A DNA stretch of 64,000 bases from Mycobacteriaceae bacterium (GCA_019749805.1 JAIEPH010000018.1:1-64000); one strand, 5' to 3'; numbered from the stretch's first letter, positions 8,079-17,732 are shown. Numbers and translations are program-made. The notes: generated from the sequence alone by a model not told the origin.

Positions 8079-9449
8079 TTAGCTTTCAGCGCCCAGGCGA
8101 CGGACGTCTTCGACCCACGGGTCGGCCAGCATCGCGGCGATCGAGTCAATGATCTCGGCATCCGGGTGTCGGTCGCGGTTTCGCAGGCGCCGTGAGACGG
8201 TCTCTATGCGCTGCAGTAGCCCGCGGAAGGCCGCCGCAGCTGCCTCCGAATACGTAGCGGCCGCATCGGCCTGCGGCTTGGTGGTCGAGTCGAGGGATGC
8301 GGATCGCGACTCATTGGACAGGTACATGGCGTGCTCCTGCACAATCTGCACGAGACGGTCGATGAGAGCGACATCAAGCGCGATGTCTGACTCGCCGTCA
8401 TCAGCCATACCGACTTCTAGCACGTGATCAATGTGTTGCAGCGCGTTGAGCGCATTCTCGATATGCAGATTTTGGGCGCGAATCTCCAATGGCGGCACCG
8501 GAATCGACAAAACGTGCGTCGATGCTGCGCGAGCTTCTGCGACCTCTGCTCGGCGCACCGCTTCATCAGCAGCTGCGCGCGCACGTGCGATCTCGGCTTC
8601 TGCGGCATCGCGGGCAGCAGCAACCTCACCGCTGGCCCATCCGCGCGCGGCGGCGACCTCAGCGGCCGCGTCGGCGCGGGCCCGCTCGCTTTCACCGCGC
8701 AGCCGCGCAATCGCTTCTTCTGCCTGAGCCCGTTCAGCAGTACGCTCGCCGGCCCGCTCTTCGGCGCGCGCCTCCGCAGCGATGACCTGTTCCCTTGCTG
8801 CCGCGACCTCGGCGGCCGCGTCGGCTTTTGCCTGCTTAAGCTCGTTGCGGACTCGCTGCACCGCCTGTTCGTGCGCGCCGCGCTCGGTGGCCCGCTCCGT
8901 GGCCCGCTGCTCTGCACGCGCCTCGGCCGCGGCGAGTTCCTCACCGGCAGCGGCTAACTGGGCGGCCGCGTCGGCGCGACTCTTCTCGAGCTCGCCGCGC
9001 AATTGTTGCACGACCTGTTGGTGTGCCTCCCGCTCGGCCGCCCGTTCAGCCTCCTGGTGGGCAAGCTGTGTCCGTGTGGTGCGGGCCTGTTCACGCGCTG
9101 CGGAGGCCGTCCGCGCGGATTCCCCAGCCTCATCCCGAGCCACCGCAGCTGCCGCCTCAGCGTCCAGCTTGTCCTGGTGGGCCTTACTTGCGCGGTCCTC
9201 GGCCACCCGGCGCAGATGGTCGGCCTCGACGAGCTGCATCACCGGCGAAAGGCGTTTCCTTGGCGGGCCACCACGTTTGCGGCGCTCGACAAGTTCAGGC
9301 TCGCTCATCGCCGCAACCGCGACCAACTCAGCCGGTGGGTTCGTTCCGCGCCGCTGGGCGGCCGCCACGGCGCCGACAGCAGCGCGGCGTGTCAGGGCGG
9401 CCCACGCACCAACGTCAAGGTCTTCGATGTGTTGCCGGGTCGTCGTCAT
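8079..9449 (-). CDS. long coiled-coil protein with three 50-residue repeats (KfrA-like)
   Basis: The protein has 456 residues. Residues about 75-310 are almost entirely Ala/Glu/Arg heptads. Inside are three tandem copies of a 50-residue unit (about 140-289), each with an ELxxxxADAAAE-like core followed by AAEARAEERA-like helix. A small N-terminal domain and a C-terminal globular helical part (about 325-456, DVALIDRLVQIVQEHAMYL) flank the coil. Plasmid KfrA and other filament-forming accessory segregation proteins have this architecture, but I see no clear N-terminal helix-turn-helix. Its start overlaps the upstream stop (ATGA, 9446-9449), so it sits in an operon with the membrane protein there. 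Confidence 0.6.
   Translation of the reverse strand: MTTTRQHIEDLDVGAWAALTRRAAVGAVAAAQRRGTNPPAELVAVAAMSEPELVERRKRGGPPRKRLSPVMQLVEADHLRRVAEDRASKAHQDKLDAEAAAAVARDEAGESARTASAAREQARTTRTQLAHQEAERAAEREAHQQVVQQLRGELEKSRADAAAQLAAAGEELAAAEARAEQRATERATERGAHEQAVQRVRNELKQAKADAAAEVAAAREQVIAAEARAEERAGERTAERAQAEEAIARLRGESERARADAAAEVAAARGWASGEVAAARDAAEAEIARARAAADEAVRRAEVAEARAASTHVLSIPVPPLEIRAQNLHIENALNALQHIDHVLEVGMADDGESDIALDVALIDRLVQIVQEHAMYLSNESRSASLDSTTKPQADAAATYSEAAAAAFRGLLQRIETVSRRLRNRDRHPDAEIIDSIAAMLADPWVEDVRRLGAES
8583..9032 (-). repeat. three tandem 150-bp coding repeats (50 residues each)
   Basis: The protein encoded by 8079-9449 repeats a 50-residue heptad block three times. The cores read LEKSRADAAAQLAAA, LKQAKADAAAEVAAA and SERARADAAAEVAAA. 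The third copy is the most diverged and runs into a further Ala-rich helix. The DNA is correspondingly repetitive. Confidence 0.7.
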
Positions 9450-10060
9450 CGCCGACGACGCCGCCCGCCAACGGCTACTTCGGCGGTACCCGCCGGTGCC
9501 TCGTCGGCCGCTGTGGCCGACTGCTTTTCGGGTTCCTCCGGCGTCGACCGCGCAGGCTCCGTACCAGGTTTACCGTCCCCGGACACCGCCGATGTCGCCG
9601 CGGCGAGTTCAGAAAGCGGCCCGCCCTGCTGCGCCAGCACCAGAGCGAACTGGTTTTGGTAGACCACCACCGCACTAGCGAGGGTCTCATCTCCGAGCCG
9701 TTCGGCATCGCGCAGCAGCCCCCACACAAGCTCCACGGCCAGCTCCGGCCCCAGCCCCAAGGTGGCGCCCTCGCTGGCCGCCGGTTCAATGCCTGCGGTT
9801 TCCACCAGCCACTTCAACGTCTCCCAGCTTCGCGCCACCTCCACGGCATGTTGCTCATCGTGGCGAGCTTCCTGGTGGTGGCGATCACGCTGCTCGAGCT
9901 CCTGGTTGAACCGCTTGCCCGACCGGCGAACGCCGTACAGGACAGCGCACAACACGATGACCGCCCCCACGACCGCCGCCGCGCCCGCGAACCCTGGTGA
10001 AACGATGAACTCGGCCATGGGCACGAGCTGCGGCATTGCTTGCATAGCGGCGGTCACCAC
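9446..10060 (-). CDS. single-pass membrane protein, operon partner of the coiled-coil protein
   Basis: This 204-residue protein has a short outside N-terminus and one hydrophobic helix at about residues 18-45 (FIVSPGFAGAAAVVGAVIVL). A charged coiled segment (RFNQELEQRDRHHQEARHDE) follows, then a helical domain with WETLKWLVETAG and a Pro/Glu-rich tail ending in RRRRR. It overlaps the next gene by ATGA and the previous small frame by a few bases. It may anchor the KfrA-like filament to the membrane (inference). Family not recognised. Confidence 0.6.
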   Translation of the reverse strand: MVTAAMQAMPQLVPMAEFIVSPGFAGAAAVVGAVIVLCAVLYGVRRSGKRFNQELEQRDRHHQEARHDEQHAVEVARSWETLKWLVETAGIEPAASEGATLGLGPELAVELVWGLLRDAERLGDETLASAVVVYQNQFALVLAQQGGPLSELAAATSAVSGDGKPGTEPARSTPEEPEKQSATAADEAPAGTAEVAVGGRRRRR

Positions 10061-10188
10061 ATCATTGTGCCGACCGGTGCGGCGGCGAGTCTACGTACGT
10101 GCAGGCCCATCCCTGCCCCGTAGGCGTCGGCCTGAGCTTCTGCCCGCGGCACCGCTCGCGGCGTCGTCGTGTCCGTCGTGGTTGACAT
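10054..10188 (-). CDS. possible 44-residue leader protein of the membrane/coiled-coil operon
   Basis: The frame opens MSTTTDTTTPRAVPRAEAQ and ends GTMMW, overlapping the start of the next gene by 7 bases. The overlap suggests translational coupling. It has no recognisable motif and the length is marginal. Confidence 0.3.
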   Translation of the reverse strand: MSTTTDTTTPRAVPRAEAQADAYGAGMGLHVRRLAAAPVGTMMW

Positions 10189-10356
10189 CACCGAATGGTA
10201 GAACCATCTCCCAACAGTTTCTGGAATACGCAAGCCCAGCCGAGGCGGGCCGACCCCGCCGCGGCGGCGTTTGGACTCTTGCACCTCGGCAATCCAGCAC
10301 CGCCCGCGAAAAAGTTGGGTGTGGAGATGTCGGTGCCAGCCGGGAGAATCAGAGTC

Positions 10357-11943
10357 ATGACCGATTGGATGCGTCACTCACGATGGCAGCAGGTACGCAT
10401 TGGCGCAGAGGCCTTTGCGGAATACCTCGACACCACCGCCGAAGCTATCCACGACGTGTTGGCCGACGGCAGTGCGTCTTTCCCCAAGCCCGCCGATGAG
10501 AAGTACGGTCCGCGGTGGACCGAATATCAGGTATTCAGAACGATTCTCGACCACTATCCCGGTCTCGCCGATCGGGTGCCGCGGCTGTTCCCCGCGGCTG
10601 CGCCCCTCGCGCCGGCGCAGTTCCTCGGCGCCGAACGAGTTCGGTTAGGCGCGGTCGCCGACGGCGTGCGCGACCAGTTTGTCGTGCATTACTGGCAGCC
10701 GGCTGATGACCGCGGCGTCGTGGCCATTGCCTACCCAGGCAGCTACGTACACGCCACCAATGCTGAGGATCTCGCCGAGGATCTACTCAAATCCCTCGCG
10801 GTCTCGGCGGTGGCGGTGCCGTGCGGCATGCGCGGCCCGCTTCCCCGCGGCGAGCTCGGCGACACCCAGCCCGTGGTAGGTGTGGCCGATCATTCCGCCA
10901 CTGTGCTGTGCAAGGGCCGATGGCACTGGTTCGATCTTGCGCCGTTGCTGTGCGTTGACCTTCCCTGGTGGCCGCTGGGCCTGACTGACCTTGAGGTCAT
11001 ACTCGCCTGGCGGCCCGGTGATCCACCGCGACGAGTGAAGGCCGCGCACTGGGAGAGCGGCGGGGCGGCCTGGCTGACGCGCGCCGCCGAGACGGCCGAG
11101 CCCGCCACGAAATCCGTTCTCGCCACGATTACTTCGTGGGTTGACTACCAGATCTGCAATGACTGCGGCCTCACCCCTGACGGCCTCGATGACCTCATTG
11201 AGCGGCCGGGGCTGCGCCGCGCTGCGGTCGCTGATCTGCCCACACACCACAGCGAATTTGCGCCCGAGGACGCGGCGCGCGCGCTGCACCACATCGTCGA
11301 GGATCCGACCACCGCTTACTGGGCAGCGCGCATCGGGTCGATCTACGACGCATGGCTGCCGCTGGTGGCGGGCTGGAACATCCTCATCCTGAACCGCGAC
11401 GAGCTCAGCCGACCGGGCCACGAATGGTGCAACCGGCTCGTGCCGGTGCCGCCTGAACGGCATGACGAACTCGGTTTCGCCGCATTATCAGGCGTCATGG
11501 CCGCCAAAGATGCGTCACCGCACCAGTGGTGGTCGGACCCGCTCAACCCCGACATGTGGGCCATCACTGACGAGAACGGCACAGTCTTTGCCACCATCGG
11601 TACGCGCGTGCCCGCCGCCGGCCAACTCACCGAAGTCCAAGTCGGCCACCCGCTTGCCAGCAGCGCCAATGCGCAACCCGTGTTTTTCCGCGATAGCACC
11701 GGCGCCGCCTGGCCGATGCCCGCACCCACGTCGTGGTGCTACTACTACTGGACCGCAGTCCAAGACGACCACGCCGAGAGGCTTGTCGCCGCCATCATCA
11801 CACTGTGTGAGAACGCAGCCGCCGACACCCGTGGCGGCCATCACCGGCGAGACGACATCGTCGACACCGACCTGCTACGCCACATTGTCGCGACCCCTCC
11901 TCCGTTCACCCTCACACGCGCCGACATCGAGCGCATGCGCTGA
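10357..11943 (+). CDS. large hypothetical protein, paralogue of the gene at 47383-48930
   Basis: The protein has 528 residues from MTDWMRHSRWQQ. This start is preferred over the upstream one at 10195 because the paralogue begins equivalently with DEWMAQSRWYER. The two proteins match along their length. Shared landmarks are the HYWQPADDRG/HAWQPSDGRG region, DLPWW/DVPWW followed by WRPGD, and a C-terminal block DPLNPDMWAI/DPLWPDCWIA leading to VFFRDSTGAAWPMP/AFFRDSAGVVWPLP. No catalytic motif or membrane segment is seen. Unknown function; the duplication on one replicon suggests a plasmid-specific role. Confidence 0.65.
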   Translation: MTDWMRHSRWQQVRIGAEAFAEYLDTTAEAIHDVLADGSASFPKPADEKYGPRWTEYQVFRTILDHYPGLADRVPRLFPAAAPLAPAQFLGAERVRLGAVADGVRDQFVVHYWQPADDRGVVAIAYPGSYVHATNAEDLAEDLLKSLAVSAVAVPCGMRGPLPRGELGDTQPVVGVADHSATVLCKGRWHWFDLAPLLCVDLPWWPLGLTDLEVILAWRPGDPPRRVKAAHWESGGAAWLTRAAETAEPATKSVLATITSWVDYQICNDCGLTPDGLDDLIERPGLRRAAVADLPTHHSEFAPEDAARALHHIVEDPTTAYWAARIGSIYDAWLPLVAGWNILILNRDELSRPGHEWCNRLVPVPPERHDELGFAALSGVMAAKDASPHQWWSDPLNPDMWAITDENGTVFATIGTRVPAAGQLTEVQVGHPLASSANAQPVFFRDSTGAAWPMPAPTSWCYYYWTAVQDDHAERLVAAIITLCENAAADTRGGHHRRDDIVDTDLLRHIVATPPPFTLTRADIERMR

Positions 11944-12049
11944 TCCGCCCGCTCGGCGCCACGGCCGCAGACTTTCGCGAATGCCGAATTCCACACCGCA
12001 GTACCGCATTTCCTACGCCATAGCTTAATGTCGAGCGCCGGTGGGCGAG

Positions 12050-12913
12050 CTATCCGGGCAACCCAATGCGGCTGGGATCGGTGTCCTCACGCAGCCCTTT
12101 CCAGGAGGTGTGGCGCAGACCGCGGCCGGGCCTGTAATTGCGGTAGGCGACTTCCCCGACGTGGTTGGGCTCAACCCAGCGGATCCCGTGATCCATCGCG
12201 GGCGCGTTGACCACCGGCGGTGTGCGCCGCTGGATGCGATGCAGCAGCCCGAAGAGCTGACGGCGCGCGGATTCACTGAACCCGGTGCCGACCTGGCCCA
12301 CCAGGACAAGCCGGCCTTCACCATCGCGGCCAGCGATCAGCAGCGACCCGACGCGGCCGGCAGGTCCGCTCGACGGCAGGTATCCGGCAATGATCAGCTC
12401 GGCGGTCGCACGGAGCGGGCATTTGAGCCACAGGTTGGATCGGCCCGGCCGGTACGGGGAGTCGACGCGTTTGACCACGATGCCCTCGACTGAGTTCTCG
12501 GCGGCCACCTCGAGCATGACCGCCGGGGACACGTCGGTCCAAAAGCGCGGCACTGTCAGCGTTTTGGAGGTCTCCACCACGGCCAGGCTGTCCAGCAGGG
12601 CCCGCCGCTCGAGGTACGGCCACGTGACGATGTCCTCGCCGTCTCGGGCCAGAACGTCGAACGCGAAAAACCGCACGGGCACCTGGCGTAGCAGCTCCGG
12701 TTTAGGCCTGCGCTGCTGTGGCCATCGCCGCTGCAGCCGCTCAAATGACGGTCTGCCAGCCTGGTCCAAGGCAACGATCTCGCCGTCGAGCACCACCGGG
12801 CGGCCGCCGACCGCGCCCGCCACACCCGAGGCCACTTCCGGGAACGTCCGTGTCACGTCGGCACCGTTGCGCGTGAACACCGTCACGCCGTCGTCGATGA
12901 CGACCATCGCGCG
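12050..12913 (-). pseudogene. 3' part of an ATP-dependent DNA ligase gene split by the transposon
   Basis: This codes for about 287 residues from RAMVVIDDGVTVFTRNG to the C-terminus IGLPG. It contains ligase motifs III (LDGEIVAL), IIIa (FFAFDVLA), IV (EGIVVKR) and V (LWLKCP), plus the OB-fold region (VGQVGTGFSE). The adenylation lysine motif is missing because the reading frame is cut right after the codon preceding RAM. The missing part, ending EIKHDGQ, lies at 22173-22277. The two pieces rejoin without losing a base (GGC CAG / CGC GCG ATG). Before insertion this was a small LigC-like ligase of about 322 residues. Confidence 0.9.
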
Positions 12914-12918
12914 TCTAG

Positions 12919-12930
12919 TTGACTGAACTT
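12919..12930 (-). repeat. left terminal inverted motif of the transposon
   Basis: Read on the minus strand this is AAGTTCAGTCAA. It matches AAGTCCAGTGAA at the other end in 10 of 12 positions, each pointing outwards to the ligase junction 5 bases (left) or immediately (right) away. It is a likely recombinase-binding arm. Confidence 0.6.
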
Positions 12931-12944
12931 CGGCGAGCCTTCCG

Positions 12945-14144
12945 ATGGAGTGGCTGCGGCGGGCGGAGGATCCGGCTATGGGCGAGGTGGGTCGGGTGGA
13001 GTCGGCGCCGAGCGGGTTGCCGTGGCGGGTGATCTTCCCCGATGCCGAGCATCCCGGGGCGACGTCATACCTTCGCGAACTGGCGGCGTCTGATTGCAGT
13101 CCACTCACAGTTCGAAGTTACGCGTTCGACCTTCTGCGGTGGTTCCGTTTCCTGCATGACCGCCTGATCAGTTGGGAGCGAGCCGAGCGCGTAGATGTCC
13201 GCGCGTTCGTCGAGCACTTGCGGGCGGCGCCCAATCCGCAACGTCTTCGCCGACGACCGGATGGGCCGCCACCGGGGTCGGTGAACGCAGTGACCGGCAA
13301 GGCGGAGTTGTCCGGCAAGTACGCCCCCCGCACCATCAACCATCAGCTGTCAGTCTTATTCGGGTTTTATGACCACGCCTGTGCCGTCGATCTGGGTCCG
13401 CTGGTGAATCCCGTTCCTGCACAACGTGCTAGGCAAGGTGGCCGACCGCATGCGCACCACAACCCGATGGAAGACTTCGCTATCTTTCGGCGCGCCAACT
13501 ACCGGCAGAAGACCCCACGGCCGGTGTGGCGGGCGATCCCCGATGACGCCGCCGCAGCGCTGTTTAACGCGTTGCGCAGCCACCGCGATCGAGCGTTAGT
13601 GAGTTTCTATCTGTCCTCGGGTGTGCGGGCATCGGAGCTGCTCGGTTTGCGTCACGGTGATCTGGATGCCGGCCGCTACACAATCACGGTCACCAGCAAG
13701 GGCAGCCGCATGCGGGAGACCGTTCCGGCCTCAGTGGACTCATTCGTATGGCTGGCGCTGTATTTGGCTGGACGCCCGCCGATCGAGCCGGGTGGTCCGG
13801 TGTGGTGGACCCGACGCTCTCAGCCTGCACCGCTGAACTACCACGCAATGCGCGCGGTGCTGCGCCGCGCCAACGCCAGCTTGGGCGCGAACTGGTCGTT
13901 GCACGACTTCCGCCACACCGCCGCCGCGCGGATGCTGGCCGACCCCGCGTTCACGCTGGTCGACGTGCAAACCGTCCTGCGGCATGCCAGCGTGACGACC
14001 ACTCAGATCTACACCCAGCCTCGCCTGGAAGATTTGATCGGCAAGGTCCTTGAGCATCACGCCCGACCGAAGATCGAAGCATCGACGATCGAACCTGCCT
14101 ACGACCCCGCAGCGGTCCGAGAACTGTTGGGGCTGCCGAATTGA
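12945..14144 (+). CDS. tyrosine recombinase/transposase A
   Basis: The protein has 399 residues. A SAM-like N-terminal DNA-binding domain (about 30-160) is followed by a catalytic domain. That domain carries the first Arg in SSGVRASELLGL, the HxxR of LHDFRHTAA, the second His of LRHASVTTTQ and the nucleophile Tyr in QIYTQ. It begins only 32 bp inside the transposon end. Its stop overlaps the start of the second recombinase (ATGA, 14141-14144). Such pairs (TnpA/TnpB of Tn554) act together for insertion and excision. All catalytic residues are present, so it should be active. Confidence 0.9.
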   Translation: MEWLRRAEDPAMGEVGRVESAPSGLPWRVIFPDAEHPGATSYLRELAASDCSPLTVRSYAFDLLRWFRFLHDRLISWERAERVDVRAFVEHLRAAPNPQRLRRRPDGPPPGSVNAVTGKAELSGKYAPRTINHQLSVLFGFYDHACAVDLGPLVNPVPAQRARQGGRPHAHHNPMEDFAIFRRANYRQKTPRPVWRAIPDDAAAALFNALRSHRDRALVSFYLSSGVRASELLGLRHGDLDAGRYTITVTSKGSRMRETVPASVDSFVWLALYLAGRPPIEPGGPVWWTRRSQPAPLNYHAMRAVLRRANASLGANWSLHDFRHTAAARMLADPAFTLVDVQTVLRHASVTTTQIYTQPRLEDLIGKVLEHHARPKIEASTIEPAYDPAAVRELLGLPN

Positions 14145-16654
14145 GCGCTGAGGACATCCGATCACCGCAACGCCGGCAGGCCGCCGCGACGCGGCGGGCG
14201 ATGAGCCCACAGGTCCAGCTGCTGTCACGGCCTGATTCACCGCATCTGCAAGCGATCCCAGCAGACAGCCGGTTCGGCCCCGCCGGCCTGGCCCGGCCCC
14301 TGTGGGGCTACGACGCCAACCACGCGCCCCCATCACCGCCAGAGGGCGCCCGCGGTGTGACGATGCAGCATCTCACCATCACTGAGTTGTGCGACGTCGT
14401 AACCGAGCGCCACCGGACGCTGCCACCCCAGCAGCTTCAGCCGATGGTTCGGGGAACGCAGGCCCTGCTGGGTGTCCTGGCTCAATATTCAGGGCAGACG
14501 TGGGAGGAGCGGTGGCTGGCCAGCGGTTACGACGCCGCTCCGCGCACCTGGATCGAGCATGATGCGTTGCCGCACTACGACCATTGGTCACCCACGCTCA
14601 AGGCCCTCAATGCGCTACTGCGCGTACGCGCACTGCGGCCGTCCTACAGTTGGCTGTTGGATTCCAAGCAGCGGGTAGCCCTCGGCAGGTTCCTCGACAG
14701 CAATGGCGGGCCGGACTTGGAACGGTTGCGTACGCTGCCCGCCTACCGGGACGCGGTGCCCAAATACCAGGACGACGCCGAAAAGGCATTGGCGCGGGTG
14801 ATGATCCGCACCGGGAAGAACATCGGACAACTGTGCGGCGACGATCTGCTGTTCTACGCCGACGTGGTGCGCACCTCGGGGCGACAGCGCCGCGAACACC
14901 TCATCTGGGAGCTGTTGGTCGCCCTGGGCCCCTTGGCCGAGGAGGCGCCTACGCTGCGGGCGACGTGGTCGGCGCGAGGCAACACACGCCAACACAGCGC
15001 TGCGACGCTAGTCGATCGATACGGCATCCCCGCCTCAGGAGTGCGCGACCTCCTCGTGGGCTACCTCGAGGAGCTACAGCCCAACATGGACTACAGCTCG
15101 CTGGAGGGACTTGCCTACCGCCTGGCCCGATTGTTCTGGTGGGAGATCCTGCAGATCAATCCGGACCAAAAGGACCTGGCGATCTCGGCCGAGGTGGTGA
15201 CGGCGTGGCGGGAACGGTTGGCGATGACCCTCGACGGCCGCCCGCGACGCGAAGTGCACTCGATCCTGTTCGCCATCCGCGGCATGTACCGCGACCTGGC
15301 CGAGTGGTCGCACGACGACCCCGTCCGCTGGGGTGTCTGGGTCGCGCCGTGCCCAGTACCGCGGGCGCTCAGTCGCGCGGCGGCCAAGCAGAAACGCCGC
15401 CAGAAGGCCTCCATGCAGGATCGCACCCGCATGCTTACCCCGCTGCTGCCGGCACTCCTGGCTGCGGCTACAGCGCATAAGGACCGCACCGCAACGCTTC
15501 TGCAGCGTGCCTTGACCTGCACGCACGACCAGGAATTCGTCATCGACGGCTTCACCTTCCTTCGGCACTGCCCACCCTTGCGGCGCGACGGCGACGCCCG
15601 CGCCCGGATTTGGGCGCACCTGGCACCCGGACAGCAGCGGCCGGGATGGATCCGAGGCAGTGCCGAGCGCATCGACGTAACCGCGCTCGAAGAGGAGGGC
15701 TTCTGGGGTTGGGCGCTCGTGGAGACACTGCGTCACACCGGCATTCGCATCGAGGAACTTCTTGAACTGACCCAATTATCGCTGCGGCACTACACCGCCT
15801 CCATAACGGCCACGCTGGTGCCCTTGCTCCACATCGTGCCGTCCAAGACCGATTGCGAGCGGCTGATCCCGATGACTCCGGAACTGGTCGGAGTGCTGTT
15901 GGAGGTTTTGCGCCGCGCCAAGGCCGGCAAGGATCACGTGCCGCTGTCGATCGCCTACGACACCAACGACAAGGTCCACAGCGAACCGTTCCCGCACCTG
16001 TTCGCACGCCCTCTGGGTACCCGTCACGAAGTGCTGGGACGGCACTACGTGCGCCAGATTCTGGTCCACCTCGCCACGATCGCCGGGCTCACCGATGCCG
16101 GTCGACCGGTGCACTTCACCCCGCACGACTTCCGCCGACTGTTCGCCACCGATGCCGTCAACAACGGTCTGCCGCTGCACATCGCCGCAGCGCTACTCGG
16201 ACATCTCAACCTCGACACCACCCGCGGCTACACCGCCGTGTTCCCCGAGCAGATCGTCACCGCCCATCAGGCGTTCATCGAACGTCGCCGCCAACTGCGC
16301 CCATTCGAGGAGGCGACAGTCGCCGACGACGACGAATGGGCCGATTTCGAAGAGCACTTCCTACTGCGCCGCGTTGCCCTCGGCGAGTGCCACCGCCCCT
16401 ACGGCACACCCTGCGTCCACGAACACGCGTGTACCCGATGCCGGTTCCTGCGCGTCGACCCCGCCCAGTTGGGCCGCATCAACGAGATGACCGAGAACGC
16501 CGAGCAGCGCCTCGTCGAAGCAAAGGACCGAGCATGGCTCGGCGAGGTCGCCGCCCTCGAAGAAAGCATCAAGCATCTGCGCGTCCGCCAATCCGAGGCC
16601 CAGCAACGACTTTCACACGGCGGCAACCCGTTCGCCGAGCAGAGACCACAATGA
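14141..16654 (+). CDS. large tyrosine recombinase/transposase B
   Basis: The protein has 837 residues, longer than Tn554 TnpB (about 630). The catalytic domain occupies the last 350 residues: Arg in RHTGIRIEELLEL (about 531), HDFRR (about 662), LLGHLNLDTTRGYT with the Tyr near 697. The C-terminus holds a cysteine cluster (CHRPYGTPC, CTRCRF) that may bind zinc, and a coiled tail. The long N-terminal half probably binds DNA or the partner recombinase. It is translationally coupled to the upstream recombinase and followed after 4 bp by the ligase gene. Confidence 0.88.
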   Translation: MSAEDIRSPQRRQAAATRRAMSPQVQLLSRPDSPHLQAIPADSRFGPAGLARPLWGYDANHAPPSPPEGARGVTMQHLTITELCDVVTERHRTLPPQQLQPMVRGTQALLGVLAQYSGQTWEERWLASGYDAAPRTWIEHDALPHYDHWSPTLKALNALLRVRALRPSYSWLLDSKQRVALGRFLDSNGGPDLERLRTLPAYRDAVPKYQDDAEKALARVMIRTGKNIGQLCGDDLLFYADVVRTSGRQRREHLIWELLVALGPLAEEAPTLRATWSARGNTRQHSAATLVDRYGIPASGVRDLLVGYLEELQPNMDYSSLEGLAYRLARLFWWEILQINPDQKDLAISAEVVTAWRERLAMTLDGRPRREVHSILFAIRGMYRDLAEWSHDDPVRWGVWVAPCPVPRALSRAAAKQKRRQKASMQDRTRMLTPLLPALLAAATAHKDRTATLLQRALTCTHDQEFVIDGFTFLRHCPPLRRDGDARARIWAHLAPGQQRPGWIRGSAERIDVTALEEEGFWGWALVETLRHTGIRIEELLELTQLSLRHYTASITATLVPLLHIVPSKTDCERLIPMTPELVGVLLEVLRRAKAGKDHVPLSIAYDTNDKVHSEPFPHLFARPLGTRHEVLGRHYVRQILVHLATIAGLTDAGRPVHFTPHDFRRLFATDAVNNGLPLHIAAALLGHLNLDTTRGYTAVFPEQIVTAHQAFIERRRQLRPFEEATVADDDEWADFEEHFLLRRVALGECHRPYGTPCVHEHACTRCRFLRVDPAQLGRINEMTENAEQRLVEAKDRAWLGEVAALEESIKHLRVRQSEAQQRLSHGGNPFAEQRPQ

Positions 16655-16658
16655 GACG

Positions 16659-17732
16659 ATGAAGCTTCCCGTCATGCCGCCGGTCTCGCCAATGCTGGCC
16701 AAGTCGGTGCCGACAATCCCCTCTGGTGCCTCCTATGAACCGAAGTGGGACGGCTTCCGATCGATCTGCTTCCGCGACGGCGACGAAGTCGAACTGGGTA
16801 GCCGCAACGAGCGGCCCCTGACACGGTACTTCCCCGAACTGGTCGCCGCCGTCACCGCCGAACTGCCCGAGCGTTGCGTGATCGACGGCGAGATCATCAT
16901 CGCCACCAACCACGAGCTGGATTTCGAAGCACTGCAACAACGCATCCACCCCGCCGATTCGCGAGTACGGATGCTCGCCAAGCAGACCCCTGCGTCCTTC
17001 GTAGTTTTCGATCTACTCGCCTTGGGCGACGATGACTACACCGGGAAACCGTTCACCGAGCGGCGCGCCGCACTCGTCACGGCCTTGGCCGACTCCGGGC
17101 CCTCGGTTCACCTAACTCCTGCGACGACGGATCTCACGACGGCGCATCGGTGGTTCGAAGAGTTCGAGGGGGCGGGTCTCGATGGCGTCGTCGCCAAGCC
17201 CCTGACGGCCACCTATCAACCCGACAAGCGGGTCATGTTCAAGATCAAGCACCAGCGGACCGCCGACTGCGTCATCGCCGGTTACCGGGTGCACAAGGCC
17301 AGCCAGGACGCGATCGGCTCCCTGCTGCTCGGGCTCTACACCGACGACGGCACCCTCGCCTCCGTCGGCGTGATCGGCGCGTTCCCGATGACCAAGCGCC
17401 GCCAGCTGTTCACCGAAATGCAGCCGCTGATAACCGCATTCGATGACCATCCGTGGAACTGGGCCGCCCACGAAGCCGGTGACCGCACACCCCGCAAGAA
17501 CGAAAGCTCCCGCTGGAACGCCGGCAAGGATCTCTCGTTCGTCCCGCTGCGACCCGAGAGGGTCGTCGAGGTCCGCTACGACCACACGGAAGGCGACCGG
17601 TTCCGCCACACTGCGCAATTCAACCGCTGGCGGCCCGACCGCGACCCACGCTCGTGCACCTACGCCCAACTCGAACAACCAGTTGTCTTCCGGCTCGACG
17701 ACATCATCCCCGGCCTCGGCTCAAGGGCCTAA
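16659..17732 (+). CDS. ligC: ATP-dependent DNA ligase, LigC type
   Basis: This 357-residue ligase, close to the usual mycobacterial LigC length, seals nicks through a lysyl-AMP intermediate. Motif I is EPKWDGFR with the adenylated Lys at residue 29. Motifs III (IDGEIII), IIIa (FVVFDLLA), IV (DGVVAK) and V (FKIKHQR) follow, then the OB-fold domain. The gene starts 4 bp after the recombinase stop, so it belongs to the transposition operon. It is of a different subgroup from the ligase the transposon disrupted. It could seal recombination intermediates or compensate for the lost host gene; both ideas are inference. Confidence 0.92.
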   Translation: MKLPVMPPVSPMLAKSVPTIPSGASYEPKWDGFRSICFRDGDEVELGSRNERPLTRYFPELVAAVTAELPERCVIDGEIIIATNHELDFEALQQRIHPADSRVRMLAKQTPASFVVFDLLALGDDDYTGKPFTERRAALVTALADSGPSVHLTPATTDLTTAHRWFEEFEGAGLDGVVAKPLTATYQPDKRVMFKIKHQRTADCVIAGYRVHKASQDAIGSLLLGLYTDDGTLASVGVIGAFPMTKRRQLFTEMQPLITAFDDHPWNWAAHEAGDRTPRKNESSRWNAGKDLSFVPLRPERVVEVRYDHTEGDRFRHTAQFNRWRPDRDPRSCTYAQLEQPVVFRLDDIIPGLGSRA

